Below, in pieces: positions 26,518 to 35,446 of a stretch of DNA of 64,000 nt. A program made the translations under genes and the position numbers. Position 1 is the first letter of the stretch. Every line of letters starts with the position of its first letter. Origin of the DNA: an uncultured Aquimarina sp. GTDB taxonomy: Bacteria; Bacteroidota; Bacteroidia; Flavobacteriales; Flavobacteriaceae. The stretch lies in the NCBI RefSeq assembly GCF_947500065.1, contig NZ_CANMQT010000001.1:682001-746000 (forward strand), given 5' to 3'. The notes beneath the pieces are model-generated. The model was not told where the DNA came from. It searched no databases and saw nothing but the letters and a program-made list of their open reading frames with translations.

Positions 26518-26935
26518 AATAGATAGGCACTTTTACAAATGGGATTCTAAATTAGAATCCATTGTTCAGTTAGGTGACTCCAAAAAAGAGCTTTTGTCTT
26601 CTGGTTTAATCAAAGACAACTCTGTTGACAAAAAGGAGAATGAATATAGTGGAATTAATGGTGATCCATGGAGAATAGACTTTTTTGAAGACGCGGTATG
26701 TAAAATTTGGTACAATAGAGAAAATTCATTCAAAATAAACAATACAGAACTGATAGGGGAAGAATTTTTATCTATTCAAGAAGTTGTAGAAAACTACTAT
26801 GAAAATCTCAACGATAAAATAACAAGCGTACAAGAAATGAATTTATTTAATGATTCAGATATACTTTATATAATATGTAGAGATTTCTTTGTTAAATTAA
26901 TTGCGGTCATTAGACCAAGAAACAGAGTTCAATAA
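26510..26935 (+). CDS. small cytoplasmic protein, immunity-protein-like (array gene)
   Basis: A 141-residue acidic protein with many aromatic residues (NGDPWRIDFFEDAVCKIWYN, SIQEVVENYYENLND) and no membrane segment, in the style of small immunity proteins; no family assigned. The only start is TTG at 26510, just after an in-frame TAA, and it overlaps the end of the preceding remnant, so the 5' end may be lost. The stop lies within the junction repeat at 26927-26941. Confidence 0.5.
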   Translation: MSKIDRHFYKWDSKLESIVQLGDSKKELLSSGLIKDNSVDKKENEYSGINGDPWRIDFFEDAVCKIWYNRENSFKINNTELIGEEFLSIQEVVENYYENLNDKITSVQEMNLFNDSDILYIICRDFFVKLIAVIRPRNRVQ

Positions 26936-26946
26936 ATCGATTAGAA

Positions 26947-27171
26947 ATGATAGTTAATACCAAAAAGGATTTTATTCAATTTGTACAAGAATTGAGAGAA
27001 GATAGTGCGAATTGGGAAAATAAAGACACTGATAGTTTTTTTGAAGCTCTAGGTAGATATACAGAGGATATTCAAAATTTCTACGATAATACAGAACAAA
27101 ATGTTAATTCAGAAAATGCCAGTTGGAAAGTTTTTGCTGACATTTTGAAAGGAGCTTCTATATATGAATAA
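26947..27171 (+). CDS. DUF7660-like small protein (array gene)
   Basis: A 74-residue acidic protein: KKDFIQFVQELREDSANWEN, DSFFEALGRYTEDIQNFYDN, ASWKVFADILKGASIYE. The spacing of W-E-N, the middle aromatic helix and the terminal SW...YE motif match my memory of the DUF7660 family of small proteins, often found near toxin-immunity loci. It is delimited by repeats at 26927 and 27179. Immunity function is inference. Confidence 0.6.
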   Translation: MIVNTKKDFIQFVQELREDSANWENKDTDSFFEALGRYTEDIQNFYDNTEQNVNSENASWKVFADILKGASIYE

Positions 27172-27191
27172 CAATAAAATTCAATAAGTCG

Positions 27192-27380
27192 ATGAATGAT
27201 ATTTCCTTGATTGTTAAAAATTGGTTGATCGAAAATAAAAACTTCATTAACTATAGATCTTTGGAAAGAGAAATAAATTGTCCCAGGGGAATAATTCAAA
27301 AATGGGTTGTTTATGATTTTGATATTCCAGAAAAATGGATTAACCCTTTATATTACTTAATAAGAAACATTATAAAATAA
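27192..27380 (+). CDS. small HTH-like protein (array gene)
   Basis: A 62-residue basic protein with an apparent helix-turn-helix: RSLEREINCPRGIIQKWVV followed by DIPEKWINPLYYLIRNI. The pattern (short helix, C-P-R-G turn, recognition-like helix, 'P-kW-i-pL' ending) is common in small flavobacterial DNA-binding proteins. The ATG overlaps the CGATG end of the repeat at 27179-27193. The last repeat copy (27382-27396) begins right after its stop. Confidence 0.55.
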   Translation: MNDISLIVKNWLIENKNFINYRSLEREINCPRGIIQKWVVYDFDIPEKWINPLYYLIRNIIK

Positions 27381-27396
27381 AGTTTAAATAAACGAT

Positions 27397-27650
27397 TAGA
27401 AATTAAAATAGTTTTCGATAACAGTATATTTAGATTAGTACGGCAGTAAACTTTTTATAAGAATATCCATTTTTCAGTGTGTTTTGCCTAGATTTGAACT
27501 ATGAACCCCTTTATTTAGTCAACGAAACTCAGTAATAGCAAGGGTTATCATTCTTTATTAAAAAATATTCTACCACTACTCTATATTACCAAAATGTTGA
27601 AACCAGCAAGAAATAAAACAGTTTCTGATATAGGCGAGAAAAGACCAAAA
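27397..27650. other. intergenic, end of array to tRNA terminator
   Basis: About 250 AT-rich bases with no credible ORF, no further junction repeat and no obvious duplicate of the tRNA 3' end. Confidence 0.5.
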
Positions 27651-27681
27651 AAATAACCCTTTGATTTCCAAAGGGTTATTT
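27651..27681 (-). terminator. terminator of tRNA-Leu
   Basis: A perfect 12-bp stem (AAATAACCCTTT/AAAGGGTTATTT, 7-nt loop) followed on the minus strand by a run of T. It lies 6 nt beyond the tRNA 3' end. Confidence 0.9.
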
Positions 27682-27687
27682 ACTCCG

Positions 27688-27769
27688 TACTCAAGGCGGG
27701 AATCGAACCCGCACGTCTTGCGACATTGGATTTTGAATCCAACGTGTCTACCAATTCCACCACTTGAGC
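27688..27769 (-). tRNA. tRNA-Leu, anticodon CAA
   Basis: 82 nt on the minus strand. Acceptor GCTCAAG/CTTGAGT (one G-U), discriminator A, D arm with GGTAGAC, anticodon stem TTGGA/TCCAA around loop TTCAAAA (anticodon CAA, reads UUG), a variable arm with a short stem, and a T arm GCGGGTTCGAATCCCGC. CCA is not encoded. Confidence 0.95.
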
Positions 27770-27863
27770 ATTTCTAGTTAAATTGGACGGCAAAATTAAA
27801 AAAATATTTGCTCACATCCATTAAATAAGTAATAAAATAAGGTAAAGAGTAGAAATAAATTTT

Positions 27864-27871
27864 TAAATTTG
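27864..27871 (+). promoter_or_regulatory. -7 promoter box for prs
   Basis: TAAATTTG matches the Bacteroidota TAnnTTTG -7 box, 54 nt before the prs start codon. No convincing -33 TTG at standard spacing. Confidence 0.45.
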
Positions 27872-27925
27872 CACCTTGTTTTTAAAAAATAAGTTTTAAC
27901 TCATTACAAAACAACATTTTACCCT

Positions 27926-28867
27926 ATGCCTAATTCAATTACAGAAGCAAAATTTTTTGCATGTACTCAAAGTACAGAACTAGCAGAAAAGATCGTATCC
28001 GCATATGGTGCTAAATTGGGTAAGGTTATTACATCAACATATAGTGATGGTGAGTTCCAACCTTCTTTTGAGGAATCTGTAAGAGGTTCAAGAGTTTTTA
28101 TTATTGGTTCTACACATCCTAACTCTGATCACTTGATGGAAATGCTACTGATGCTGGATGCAGCTAAAAGAGCTTCTGCAAGGCATATTACGGCAGTGCT
28201 ACCCTATTATGGATGGGCACGTCAGGATAGAAAAGATAAACCAAGAGTTCCTATTGCGGCAAAACTGATTGCCAAAATGCTGGAAACTGCAGGTGCTACA
28301 AGAATTATAACCATGGACTTACATGCGGATCAAATTCAAGGATTTTTTGAGAAGCCTGTAGATCATTTGTTCGCATCTACTATATTTTTACCATACTTGC
28401 AATCATTAAACTTAAGCGATCTTACAATAGCTTCTCCGGATATGGGAGGTTCTAAAAGAGCATATGCATATTCTAAAGCATTACAAAGCGATGTAGTGAT
28501 TTGCTATAAGCAACGTGCTAAAGCAAATATCATTTCTCATATGGAATTGATTGGAGATGTTACCGGTAAGAATGTAGTGCTAGTGGATGATATGGTAGAT
28601 ACAGCTGGAACATTAACTAAAGCTGCGGATCTTATGATTGAAAGAGGTGCAAAAAGCGTTAGAGCAATTTGTACACATCCTATTCTTTCTGGAGATGCCT
28701 ATAAGAAATTAGAAAATTCAAAATTAGAAGAATTAATCATTACAGATTCTATTCCTCTAAAACAACAAAGTGAAAAAATTAGAGTGATTACTTGTGCAAA
28801 TTTATTTGCAGATGTAATGAATAGAGTTCATAACAATGAGTCTATCAGTTCTAAATTTATAATGTAA
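27926..28867 (+). CDS. prs: ribose-phosphate pyrophosphokinase
   Basis: A 313-residue enzyme making PRPP from ribose-5-phosphate and ATP, for nucleotide, His and Trp synthesis. Family motifs: SDGEFQPSFEESVRG (N-terminal), PYYGWARQDRKDKPR (ATP binding/flexible loop), MDLHADQIQGFF, and the PRPP-binding loop VVLVDDMVDTAGT. Full length for class I. It is followed 26 nt later by rplY, a standard flavobacterial pairing. Confidence 0.97.
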   Translation: MPNSITEAKFFACTQSTELAEKIVSAYGAKLGKVITSTYSDGEFQPSFEESVRGSRVFIIGSTHPNSDHLMEMLLMLDAAKRASARHITAVLPYYGWARQDRKDKPRVPIAAKLIAKMLETAGATRIITMDLHADQIQGFFEKPVDHLFASTIFLPYLQSLNLSDLTIASPDMGGSKRAYAYSKALQSDVVICYKQRAKANIISHMELIGDVTGKNVVLVDDMVDTAGTLTKAADLMIERGAKSVRAICTHPILSGDAYKKLENSKLEELIITDSIPLKQQSEKIRVITCANLFADVMNRVHNNESISSKFIM

Positions 28868-28893
28868 ATTAATAACAATTAATATATTTTAAA

Positions 28894-29520
28894 ATGAAGT
28901 CATTAACAATCAATGCATCTCAAAGAGAAAGCGTAGGCAAGAAAGCAACGAAAGCCTTACGTAATGCTGGACAGGTACCTTGTGTAATTTACGGTGGAGA
29001 CACTATTGTACACTTTGCAGCACCAGAAATTGCTTTCAAAAAATTAGTGTACACTCCAGACGTTCATACCGTGGTAATCGCGTTGGATAATGGTACAAAG
29101 ATAAATGCTATCCTACAGGACATTCAATTTCACCCTGTAACTGATAGAATCTTACACATCGATTTTATTCAAATTTTTGATGACAAGCCAATTACTGTAG
29201 AGCTTCCTTTCAAAACCACTGGAGCTGCAAAAGGAGTTCTTAATGGAGGAGTACTACGTTTTAACTTAAGACGTATTAAGGTAAAAGGTCTTGCATCTCA
29301 ATTACCAGACCTGATTGAAGGAGATATCACAAACCTAAAAATAGGTAACAAATTATTAGTAACAAGTGTAGCAAGTGAAAATTACACTATTTTACACCCT
29401 GATAATACAGTAATTTGTATGGTTAAAACTTCTCGTACCGCGGTACTGGATGATGATGAAGAAGAAGAAGGAACTGAAGGAGAAGCACCAGCTGCTGAAG
29501 CACCAGCTGCTGAAGCATAA
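28894..29520 (+). CDS. rplY: 50S ribosomal protein L25 (general stress protein Ctc form)
   Basis: A 208-residue long-form L25: an N-terminal 5S rRNA-binding domain ([33 protein letters not shown]) and a C-terminal TL5/CTC beta domain. The tail is acidic and Ala-rich ([19 protein letters not shown]) with a small repeated unit EAPAA, typical in Bacteroidota. Co-transcribed with prs and ending at a terminator. Confidence 0.96.
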   Translation: MKSLTINASQRESVGKKATKALRNAGQVPCVIYGGDTIVHFAAPEIAFKKLVYTPDVHTVVIALDNGTKINAILQDIQFHPVTDRILHIDFIQIFDDKPITVELPFKTTGAAKGVLNGGVLRFNLRRIKVKGLASQLPDLIEGDITNLKIGNKLLVTSVASENYTILHPDNTVICMVKTSRTAVLDDDEEEEGTEGEAPAAEAPAAEA

Positions 29521-29545
29521 TTTTTTCTTCATAGAGATAACAATC

Positions 29546-29585
29546 AAAAAGCATTCTGATTCTATTTTCAGAGTGCTTTTTTTAT
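29546..29585 (+). terminator. terminator after rplY
   Basis: A 14-bp stem (AAAAAGCATTCTGA with TCAGAGTGCTTTTT, one G-U pair) closing a short loop, followed by a T-rich run. It separates prs-rplY from pth. Confidence 0.88.
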
Positions 29586-29607
29586 TTTTACAGAAAATCA
29601 AACTCAA

Positions 29608-30246
29608 ATGCTCTCTGTATTAAGAAAAATATTTTCTAAAGAAACTCAAAATAGTAAAGAAGAAACTCAGGAAGATCTCATGAAAAAATTTCTTGTTGTA
29701 GGTCTTGGCAATATTGGACCTAAATATCATAATACACGTCACAATATAGGTTTTAAAATTCTCGACGCTTTTGCAAAAGAAGAAAGTCTAACTTTTGAAA
29801 CTGAAAAGCTTGGCGATCTTACTACCTATAAGCATAAAGGACGTACAGTGCTATTATTGAAACCAAACACCTATATGAATCTTAGCGGGAAAGCGGTTAG
29901 ATATTGGTTAACTAAGGAAAAAGTCCCTATTGAGAATCTTTTGATCATTACGGATGACATCAACCTTTCTTTTGGTACCATTAGAGTAAAGGCAAAAGGT
30001 AGTGCCGGTGGACACAATGGGCTGAAGGATATTGAAATTCAACTCAATACATCTAAATATTGTAGGTTCAGATTTGGCGTTGGTGCCGAATTCAGTAAAG
30101 GTAGACAGGTTGATTATGTTTTGGGCGAATGGGGTCCTGAAGAAGAAGCCGCTATGCCAGAACGATTAGATAAAGGAATTGCACTTATCAAATCATTTGT
30201 TGGCGCTGGATTAGCAAATACTATGAATACCTTTAACGGAAAATAA
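29608..30246 (+). CDS. pth: peptidyl-tRNA hydrolase
   Basis: A 212-residue enzyme releasing tRNA from prematurely dropped peptidyl-tRNA. The core starts at about residue 25 (MKKFLVVGLGNIGPKY). It has catalytic His45 in TRHNIGF, the KPNTYMNLSGKAV motif, the Asp in ITDDINLSFG, and GSAGGHNGLKDIE. The 24-residue N-terminal extension (MLSVLRKIFSKETQNS) is common in flavobacterial homologues; translation from the internal ATG at 29680 is also possible. Confidence 0.96.
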   Translation: MLSVLRKIFSKETQNSKEETQEDLMKKFLVVGLGNIGPKYHNTRHNIGFKILDAFAKEESLTFETEKLGDLTTYKHKGRTVLLLKPNTYMNLSGKAVRYWLTKEKVPIENLLIITDDINLSFGTIRVKAKGSAGGHNGLKDIEIQLNTSKYCRFRFGVGAEFSKGRQVDYVLGEWGPEEEAAMPERLDKGIALIKSFVGAGLANTMNTFNGK

Positions 30247-30455
30247 ATAGTAGATCTCACATCATTTCCTTAATTTTATAGCTAACAATCTTTAATACAT
30301 TGACCAGTAAGAGTTACATAAATCTAGATTACAATGTATGGTTTTACCAAAATTAATCTTCTTGAAACGAAATACACCTATCGAATCAGCAGCAATTATA
30401 GCGTATAATAGCGAATTATTTCATCTGACTATTAAAAACAAATAAAAACGCGCGG

Positions 30456-31388
30456 ATGAAACGTTATACAGACGCTAAGACATATGATAGCCAGACACCA
30501 TCAGTAGTTACCATTGGAACTTTTGACGGAGTACATATGGGGCACAAAAAAATAATTGAACGACTGGTTGAGGCTGCTAAACGAAACAACCTCGAATCCG
30601 TTATTCTCACCTTTTTTCCCCATCCTAGGATGGTTTTGCAAAAAGACACAAACATTAAGCTTATCAATACTATTGATGAGCGAATCCAGATATTAGAAAA
30701 AACAGGATTAGATAGCTTAGTAATTCATCCTTTTACCATAGAATTCTCACGTCTTTCTGCCAAAGAATATGTGGAACAAATGCTGGTTGAAAAACTGAAT
30801 GTACGCCACGTTATTATTGGATATGACCATCGTTTTGGGCGTAATCGTAATTCTAACATCACCGACCTTGCTTCATTTGGTATTCAGAATGATTTTACTG
30901 TAGAAGAAATCTCTAAACAAGATATTGATGACGTAGCCGTCAGTTCGACTAAAATTCGTGAAGCACTACTAGATGGAAATATCATCAAAGCTAACAAGTA
31001 CCTAGGATACAACTTTATGCTTACTGGTAAAATAGTAAAAGGGAAAGAACTAGGTCGTAAATTGGGATATCCAACAGCTAATCTACACATAGAAGAGGAT
31101 TATAAACTCATCCCGAAAAAAGGAGTATACGTAGTAAAATCTCAAATTAATAATAAAACATATTTTGGGATGATGAATATTGGTAATAATCCCACTGTAA
31201 ACGGAAAACATCAAACTATCGAAACTCATTTCTTTGATGCTTCATTTAATCTTTACGAAAAAAAGATTCAAATCGAAATGCTCAAACGCATCAGGGATGA
31301 GGAAAAATTTGATTCTTTGGAGGCGTTAAAAACTGCAATGCAAGAAGATGAAGATTTCTCCAGAGATTATATAAATTCTACGGTATGA
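30456..31388 (+). CDS. ribF: bifunctional riboflavin kinase/FMN adenylyltransferase
   Basis: A 310-residue enzyme converting riboflavin to FMN and FAD. The N-terminal adenylyltransferase has VTIGTFDGVHMGHKK and the HHRFG-like GYDHRFGRNR; the C-terminal kinase has GRKLGYPTANL and NIGNNPTVNG. Full length. Its TGA overlaps the ATG of the next gene (ATGA). The 209 nt upstream contain only short low-confidence ORFs. Confidence 0.96.
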   Translation: MKRYTDAKTYDSQTPSVVTIGTFDGVHMGHKKIIERLVEAAKRNNLESVILTFFPHPRMVLQKDTNIKLINTIDERIQILEKTGLDSLVIHPFTIEFSRLSAKEYVEQMLVEKLNVRHVIIGYDHRFGRNRNSNITDLASFGIQNDFTVEEISKQDIDDVAVSSTKIREALLDGNIIKANKYLGYNFMLTGKIVKGKELGRKLGYPTANLHIEEDYKLIPKKGVYVVKSQINNKTYFGMMNIGNNPTVNGKHQTIETHFFDASFNLYEKKIQIEMLKRIRDEEKFDSLEALKTAMQEDEDFSRDYINSTV

Positions 31389-32704
31389 TCAATCGCTGGT
31401 TATTCACACAAATAGACAATAGTTCTTTAATAATTTTTAGAGTTTTTTTTGGCTTCTTAATTACTGCAGAATCCTTTGGAGCTATTCTTACCGGATGGGT
31501 AAGACGAACTCTTGTCGAACCAAAATTTACTTTCAATTTTATTGGATTCGACTTTTTGCAGCCTCTTCCTGGAGATGGAATGTATTACTATTTTGCCTTA
31601 ATGGGTATTTTAGGAATCTTTATTATGATCGGTTTTAAATACCGATGGAGTATGATTGGATATACAGTTCTCTGGGCAGGTGTTTATTACATGCAAAAAG
31701 CTTCTTATAACAATCATTATTACCTATTGCTTTTATTGTGTATTCTAATGAGTGCATTACCTGCTGGTAATTACTTCTCCCTAGATGTAAAACGAAATCC
31801 GGCTCTTAAAAAAATATCCATGCCACGATGGTGCGTCTTGTTTATTATTATCCAACTGTGGATTGTATATACCTACGCCTCCGTTGCAAAATTATATCCC
31901 GACTGGTTAGATTATACAGTAGCAAGAAACCTCATGTTTTCGAGAGCTAATTACCCTATCATAGGCGGGTTATTGCAAGAGCATTGGACTCATGTTTGCA
32001 TCACTTATTTTGGAATTTTATTTGACCTATTAATCATTCCATTATTATTATGGCGAAAAACCCGCTTAGCAGCTTTTATCATTAGCATCTTTTTTCATTT
32101 ATTTAATTCTATTGTATTTCAGATTGGGATATTTCCATATATGTCATTGGCTTTTACTGTGTTTTTCTTTTCAAAAGAACGCATCCATCATATTTTTATG
32201 CCAAAAAAGGAGTTTTACGCTTCCAATCAATTGATTGTACCTTCTTATCGGAAATTTTTAATCCCAGCACTAACCATTTGGTTTGTAATTCAACTTGCCT
32301 TACCAATTCGTCACTGGTTCATTCCAGGTGATGTGCTATGGACAGAAGAAGGTCACAAACTAAGTTGGAGAATGATGCTTCGTGGACGATCAGGATTTAC
32401 CAATTTTTATATTGAGCATCCAGATAATCCCGATAAAAGATTGAAAGTAGATAAAACGAAATATCTTTCGAAAAAACAACTACGTCTAGTAAACACTAAA
32501 CCTGATGCCATTTGGCAATTTGCTCAATTTCTTAAAGAAGAACATTTAAAAGATGGAAAAGAAATAGCAATATATGTTACTAGCAGAGTATCTGTTAATG
32601 GAAAAAAAGCAAAAGTTTTAATTGACCCTGATGTTGATTTAACAAGTGTGGAATGGAACTATTTCGCAACTAATCCTTGGGTTATTAAATATGATAAAGA
32701 ATAA
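31385..32704 (+). CDS. HTTM domain membrane protein (vitamin-K-carboxylase-like)
   Basis: A 439-residue multi-pass membrane protein related to vitamin K-dependent gamma-carboxylase (HTTM domain). Features: the N-terminal IDNSSLIIFRVFFGFLITAE, several membrane helices to about residue 310, the YASVAKLYPDWL segment, and a C-terminal soluble region (GRSGFTNFYIEHPD). Bacterial homologues have an unknown substrate. It overlaps ribF by 4 nt, so it is translationally coupled, a pairing seen in flavobacteria. Confidence 0.87.
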   Translation: MINRWLFTQIDNSSLIIFRVFFGFLITAESFGAILTGWVRRTLVEPKFTFNFIGFDFLQPLPGDGMYYYFALMGILGIFIMIGFKYRWSMIGYTVLWAGVYYMQKASYNNHYYLLLLLCILMSALPAGNYFSLDVKRNPALKKISMPRWCVLFIIIQLWIVYTYASVAKLYPDWLDYTVARNLMFSRANYPIIGGLLQEHWTHVCITYFGILFDLLIIPLLLWRKTRLAAFIISIFFHLFNSIVFQIGIFPYMSLAFTVFFFSKERIHHIFMPKKEFYASNQLIVPSYRKFLIPALTIWFVIQLALPIRHWFIPGDVLWTEEGHKLSWRMMLRGRSGFTNFYIEHPDNPDKRLKVDKTKYLSKKQLRLVNTKPDAIWQFAQFLKEEHLKDGKEIAIYVTSRVSVNGKKAKVLIDPDVDLTSVEWNYFATNPWVIKYDKE

Positions 32705-32741
32705 CTGTTTTATGGTTCTATAAAATATATAATAGCGTACA

Positions 32742-34643
32742 ATGCAGGTAATTTCAATAAAACATTTTTATGCATTTATTATACTGATTTCATTTTCTTT
32801 GAATGCTCAGGAAAAGAAAGATTGGTACTCTTATTTTGGGGAAATCCCCAGTACGGTAGATAAACACTATTATCAGGATCTTAAGGTTGCAAAAACTCTG
32901 TTGGAAAAAGTAAAAATTATAGACACAATTTCCACCATTCATATACAGTCAGGTACTACAGATTCTATAGTGTATTATGGAAATCTTCTACTGGAGGAGA
33001 TTCTTGCTAAAAAGAATGAACTTCCGGATTATGACCTCTATCTTTCTAAATCTTATAATATTCTTGGCAAAGGAAAGTTAGAGAAAGGGCTCTTTGATGA
33101 TGCCATGAGACATCATCTAGATGGTATTGCCATTTCTCCTATTTCCAAAATGAGCAAAATGCACTACATCCATCAATTAGGATTAGGAGCTGTCTACCTT
33201 CATCAAAAAGAATATGATGCTGCTTTATCAATATTCGAAAATTGTATAAAAAATACTGAAGACAACGAAATATTAATTTTAGCAAAAAAATCTTTAGCAG
33301 ATGTATTCTTTTATAAAAACGATGTTCCGAATGCAAAATCTAACTATCTCGAAGTTCTGAATGGATTACGAATTTATGAGAACAACAAAGTCAGATTAGA
33401 GACTCAGCTAAAACTAGGTAGAATAGATATATTCGAAAAGAACCTTGATCACGCGCTAAAATATTTTCGATCTGTAAAAGAGCTCGCATTGCAAAATAAA
33501 TTTTATGATCTCTACATAGATGCTGTCATCCAGATGGGTATTGTATATTACAACCAAGGATACCTAAAAGATGCAGAAATAATTCTATCCTCCGCATATG
33601 TAAATTCCGTACAGTGGAACAAACTCGAGCTACAACGAGATGTAATTATGGTTCTTAAAGATCTAAAAATCGCTGAGAAAGACTATGAAAATGGGTATAA
33701 TCTTATGACCCAATATCTCTCTATTTCTAACCAAATTCTAAAGAATCAGAACAAGGAGATTGTAAAAGATATGGAGGTTAAATACCAAACATTACAAAAA
33801 GAAAAAGAGATTCTATCTCTTAAAGAAGAACAACTATTAAAAGAAAGTGAAATTAAAAAACAACGAACCATTAAAAAAGCATTTTTAATTGGTTTCTTGG
33901 TTGTATTACTCCCAGTGATAGCGCTCTTATTTGTATACTTCCAGAAGTTAAAAACACAAATAGAACTAAACAAATCTCAGAAAGAGGTAAATTCTCAAAA
34001 AGTTCATGGATTGATGAAAGATCAAGAACTGAACCTGATAAATGCCACTATGGAAGGGCAAAACAAAGAACGTAAGCGTCTAGCAAGAGAATTACACGAT
34101 AGCATTGGAGGAAATCTAGCAAGCATCAAACTACAACTTTCTAGTGCTAACAATACTGGAGATACACAAACAAAGATTATTAAACAGGTTGATGAAACCT
34201 ATCATCAAGTTCGTGATATATCCCATAATCTTTCTTCTAAAAAATTTCAGAATAATGGCATTTCCAAACTGATAAAAGAATATGTCAATAATATACAGCA
34301 AGGTAGTTATCAAACAATCTCCTTTAATCCTTATCCTGAAGAAGAGTTAAATGAAATAGAAAGTCCTTTAAAAGAAGAATTGTTTAAAATTATACAAGAG
34401 CTTTTGACCAATGCATTAAAATATGCCCAAGCAGATCAAATTGACATTTACCTCAATAGATATGAAAAATCTTTACAACTTCTTTTTGAAGACGATGGTG
34501 TAGGTTTTGAAACAGATAAAGTAGCAGAAGGCATTGGTTTTAAAAATATCAAAAACCGTTTACATTCCTTCTCCGGCAATATGATTATTGATTCTACAAT
34601 CGCGAGAGGCACTGTAATCAATATTGAAATTCCAGTATCATAA
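32742..34643 (+). CDS. TPR sensor histidine kinase (NarX/HisKA_3 type)
   Basis: A 633-residue kinase: signal peptide (...FSLNAQ), TPR repeats (about 30-330), a coiled coil, a membrane helix (about 380-403, KAFLIGFLVVLLPVIALLFV), the HisKA_3 dimerisation domain with His452 in RELHDSIGGNLASIK, and an HATPase with N box ELLTNALKYA and G boxes EDDGVGFE and GIGFKNIKNRL. Such kinases usually signal to a LuxR-type response regulator; none is adjacent, so it looks like an orphan kinase. It lies 38 nt after the HTTM gene. Confidence 0.92.
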   Translation: MQVISIKHFYAFIILISFSLNAQEKKDWYSYFGEIPSTVDKHYYQDLKVAKTLLEKVKIIDTISTIHIQSGTTDSIVYYGNLLLEEILAKKNELPDYDLYLSKSYNILGKGKLEKGLFDDAMRHHLDGIAISPISKMSKMHYIHQLGLGAVYLHQKEYDAALSIFENCIKNTEDNEILILAKKSLADVFFYKNDVPNAKSNYLEVLNGLRIYENNKVRLETQLKLGRIDIFEKNLDHALKYFRSVKELALQNKFYDLYIDAVIQMGIVYYNQGYLKDAEIILSSAYVNSVQWNKLELQRDVIMVLKDLKIAEKDYENGYNLMTQYLSISNQILKNQNKEIVKDMEVKYQTLQKEKEILSLKEEQLLKESEIKKQRTIKKAFLIGFLVVLLPVIALLFVYFQKLKTQIELNKSQKEVNSQKVHGLMKDQELNLINATMEGQNKERKRLARELHDSIGGNLASIKLQLSSANNTGDTQTKIIKQVDETYHQVRDISHNLSSKKFQNNGISKLIKEYVNNIQQGSYQTISFNPYPEEELNEIESPLKEELFKIIQELLTNALKYAQADQIDIYLNRYEKSLQLLFEDDGVGFETDKVAEGIGFKNIKNRLHSFSGNMIIDSTIARGTVINIEIPVS

Positions 34644-34767
34644 CGTATAAAAAAAAGGTCTTCTATAGATCTATTAGCTCCAAATCAGATAGTATCTAGA
34701 TAACATTCGTTTTAATCATTAGTCATAAACTAACAAAAGTTGAGATTACTTTAGATTAAGACACAAC

Positions 34768-35349
34768 TTATTCTCTTAACCAAGTATCAGGATCTAAATA
34801 AAACATTTTACGATTGCCCTGTATAGCCTCTGGATCTCGTAACCACCAATATGGAAAAGGTGTTGTGATGGCGTAATGCAGATGTGGTGGTTTACCAACT
34901 GCATTACCCGTATTACCTACTGTTCCTAATTTGGTTCCTAATTTTACAGGTAACAATGGAAACGCATCTACCTCATCAAGATGTGCATAATAATGAAATC
35001 GCCACTTAGGCCCAAGTACCATAACCGTTTTCCCTCCTTTACCTCCTTCATAAGTGTAGATTACAATGCCATATGTAGCTGAAATTACATCTGTTCCTTT
35101 TTCTTTAAAAATATCAATGCCTTTATGAGTTACAGAACTTCCCCAAGGATATGCCCAAAATGAGTGATCATCCCAGTCTGCAGTTGTAGCTCCTTTTACG
35201 GGAATACTTATTTCTTGTGGAAGTAAAAACCCCAAACCAATAATCAATAATGGTATCAACGTAAACTTCCGAGTTCTTTTATTTCTATATAAAGAACCCA
35301 TAAAGATTAAAAGTGAAGCCAAAAAACGTCTGGTCGTAGTAGTGATCAT
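34768..35349 (-). CDS. M23 family metallopeptidase
   Basis: A 193-residue protein with an N-terminal membrane segment (TLIPLLIIGLGFLLP) and a LytM/M23 domain. Zinc-ligand motifs HKGIDIF (HxxxD) and HLHYAI (HxH), plus a GNTGNAVGKPPHLHY loop, are all present, so the enzyme should be active. By family it would cut peptidoglycan cross-links or act as an endopeptidase in the periplasm. Confidence 0.9.
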   Translation of the reverse strand: MITTTTRRFLASLLIFMGSLYRNKRTRKFTLIPLLIIGLGFLLPQEISIPVKGATTADWDDHSFWAYPWGSSVTHKGIDIFKEKGTDVISATYGIVIYTYEGGKGGKTVMVLGPKWRFHYYAHLDEVDAFPLLPVKLGTKLGTVGNTGNAVGKPPHLHYAITTPFPYWWLRDPEAIQGNRKMFYLDPDTWLRE

Positions 35350-35402
35350 ATATTAAATATACGATATATACTGCTACATTTTGAAGCTATTAAAGCTAGA
35401 AG

Positions 35403-35436
35403 AAAAAACGAGGTTCTCTTTTCAGACAACCTCGTT
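35403..35436 (-). terminator. terminator of tandem leader-peptide genes
   Basis: On the minus strand AACGAGGTT ... AACCTCGTT (9-bp stem, about 12-nt loop) followed by TTTTC, 10 nt beyond the second peptide gene. Confidence 0.8.
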
Positions 35437-35446
35437 AACAATTAAT

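Larger units (their letters stand above)
22900..27396 (+). repeat. dispersed 15-nt junction repeat punctuating an array of short genes (11 copies)
   Basis: Consensus GTTCAATAAAACGAT. Exact copies: 24091-24105, 24693-24707, 25581-25595. Variants: 26927-26941 (14/15), 26195-26209 (13/15), and 24332-24346, 24479-24493, 27179-27193, 27382-27396 (12/15 each); degenerate: 23566-23580 and 22900-22914. A sub-form GTTTAAATAAACGAT is visible in several variants. The repeat sits at ORF junctions: the TAA of the preceding ORF lies inside it at 22907, 24486, 24699 and 26933, and the ATG of the next ORF overlaps its last bases (CGATG or CAATG) at 24345, 24492, 26208 and 27192. Usually one ORF lies between successive copies. 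Confidence 0.8.

Noticed and set aside
22900-27396. CRISPR array
   Set aside because: The repeat is 15 nt, variable, separated by about 130-890 nt of coding sequence, and no cas genes are present.
22900-27396. Classical integron cassette array with attC sites
   Set aside because: Junction sequences lack the paired GTTRRRY/RYYYAAC boxes and long imperfect palindromes, and no integrase gene or attI is in the window.
27688-27769. tRNA-Leu as attachment site of the array
   Set aside because: I searched the array flanks by eye for a copy of the tRNA 3' end (CTCAAGGCGGGA...) and found only short partial matches such as GGCGGGAT near 22424.
30338-30445. 35-residue ORF upstream of ribF
   Set aside because: Two overlapping short frames are equally open, with no start signal or family; not supportable.
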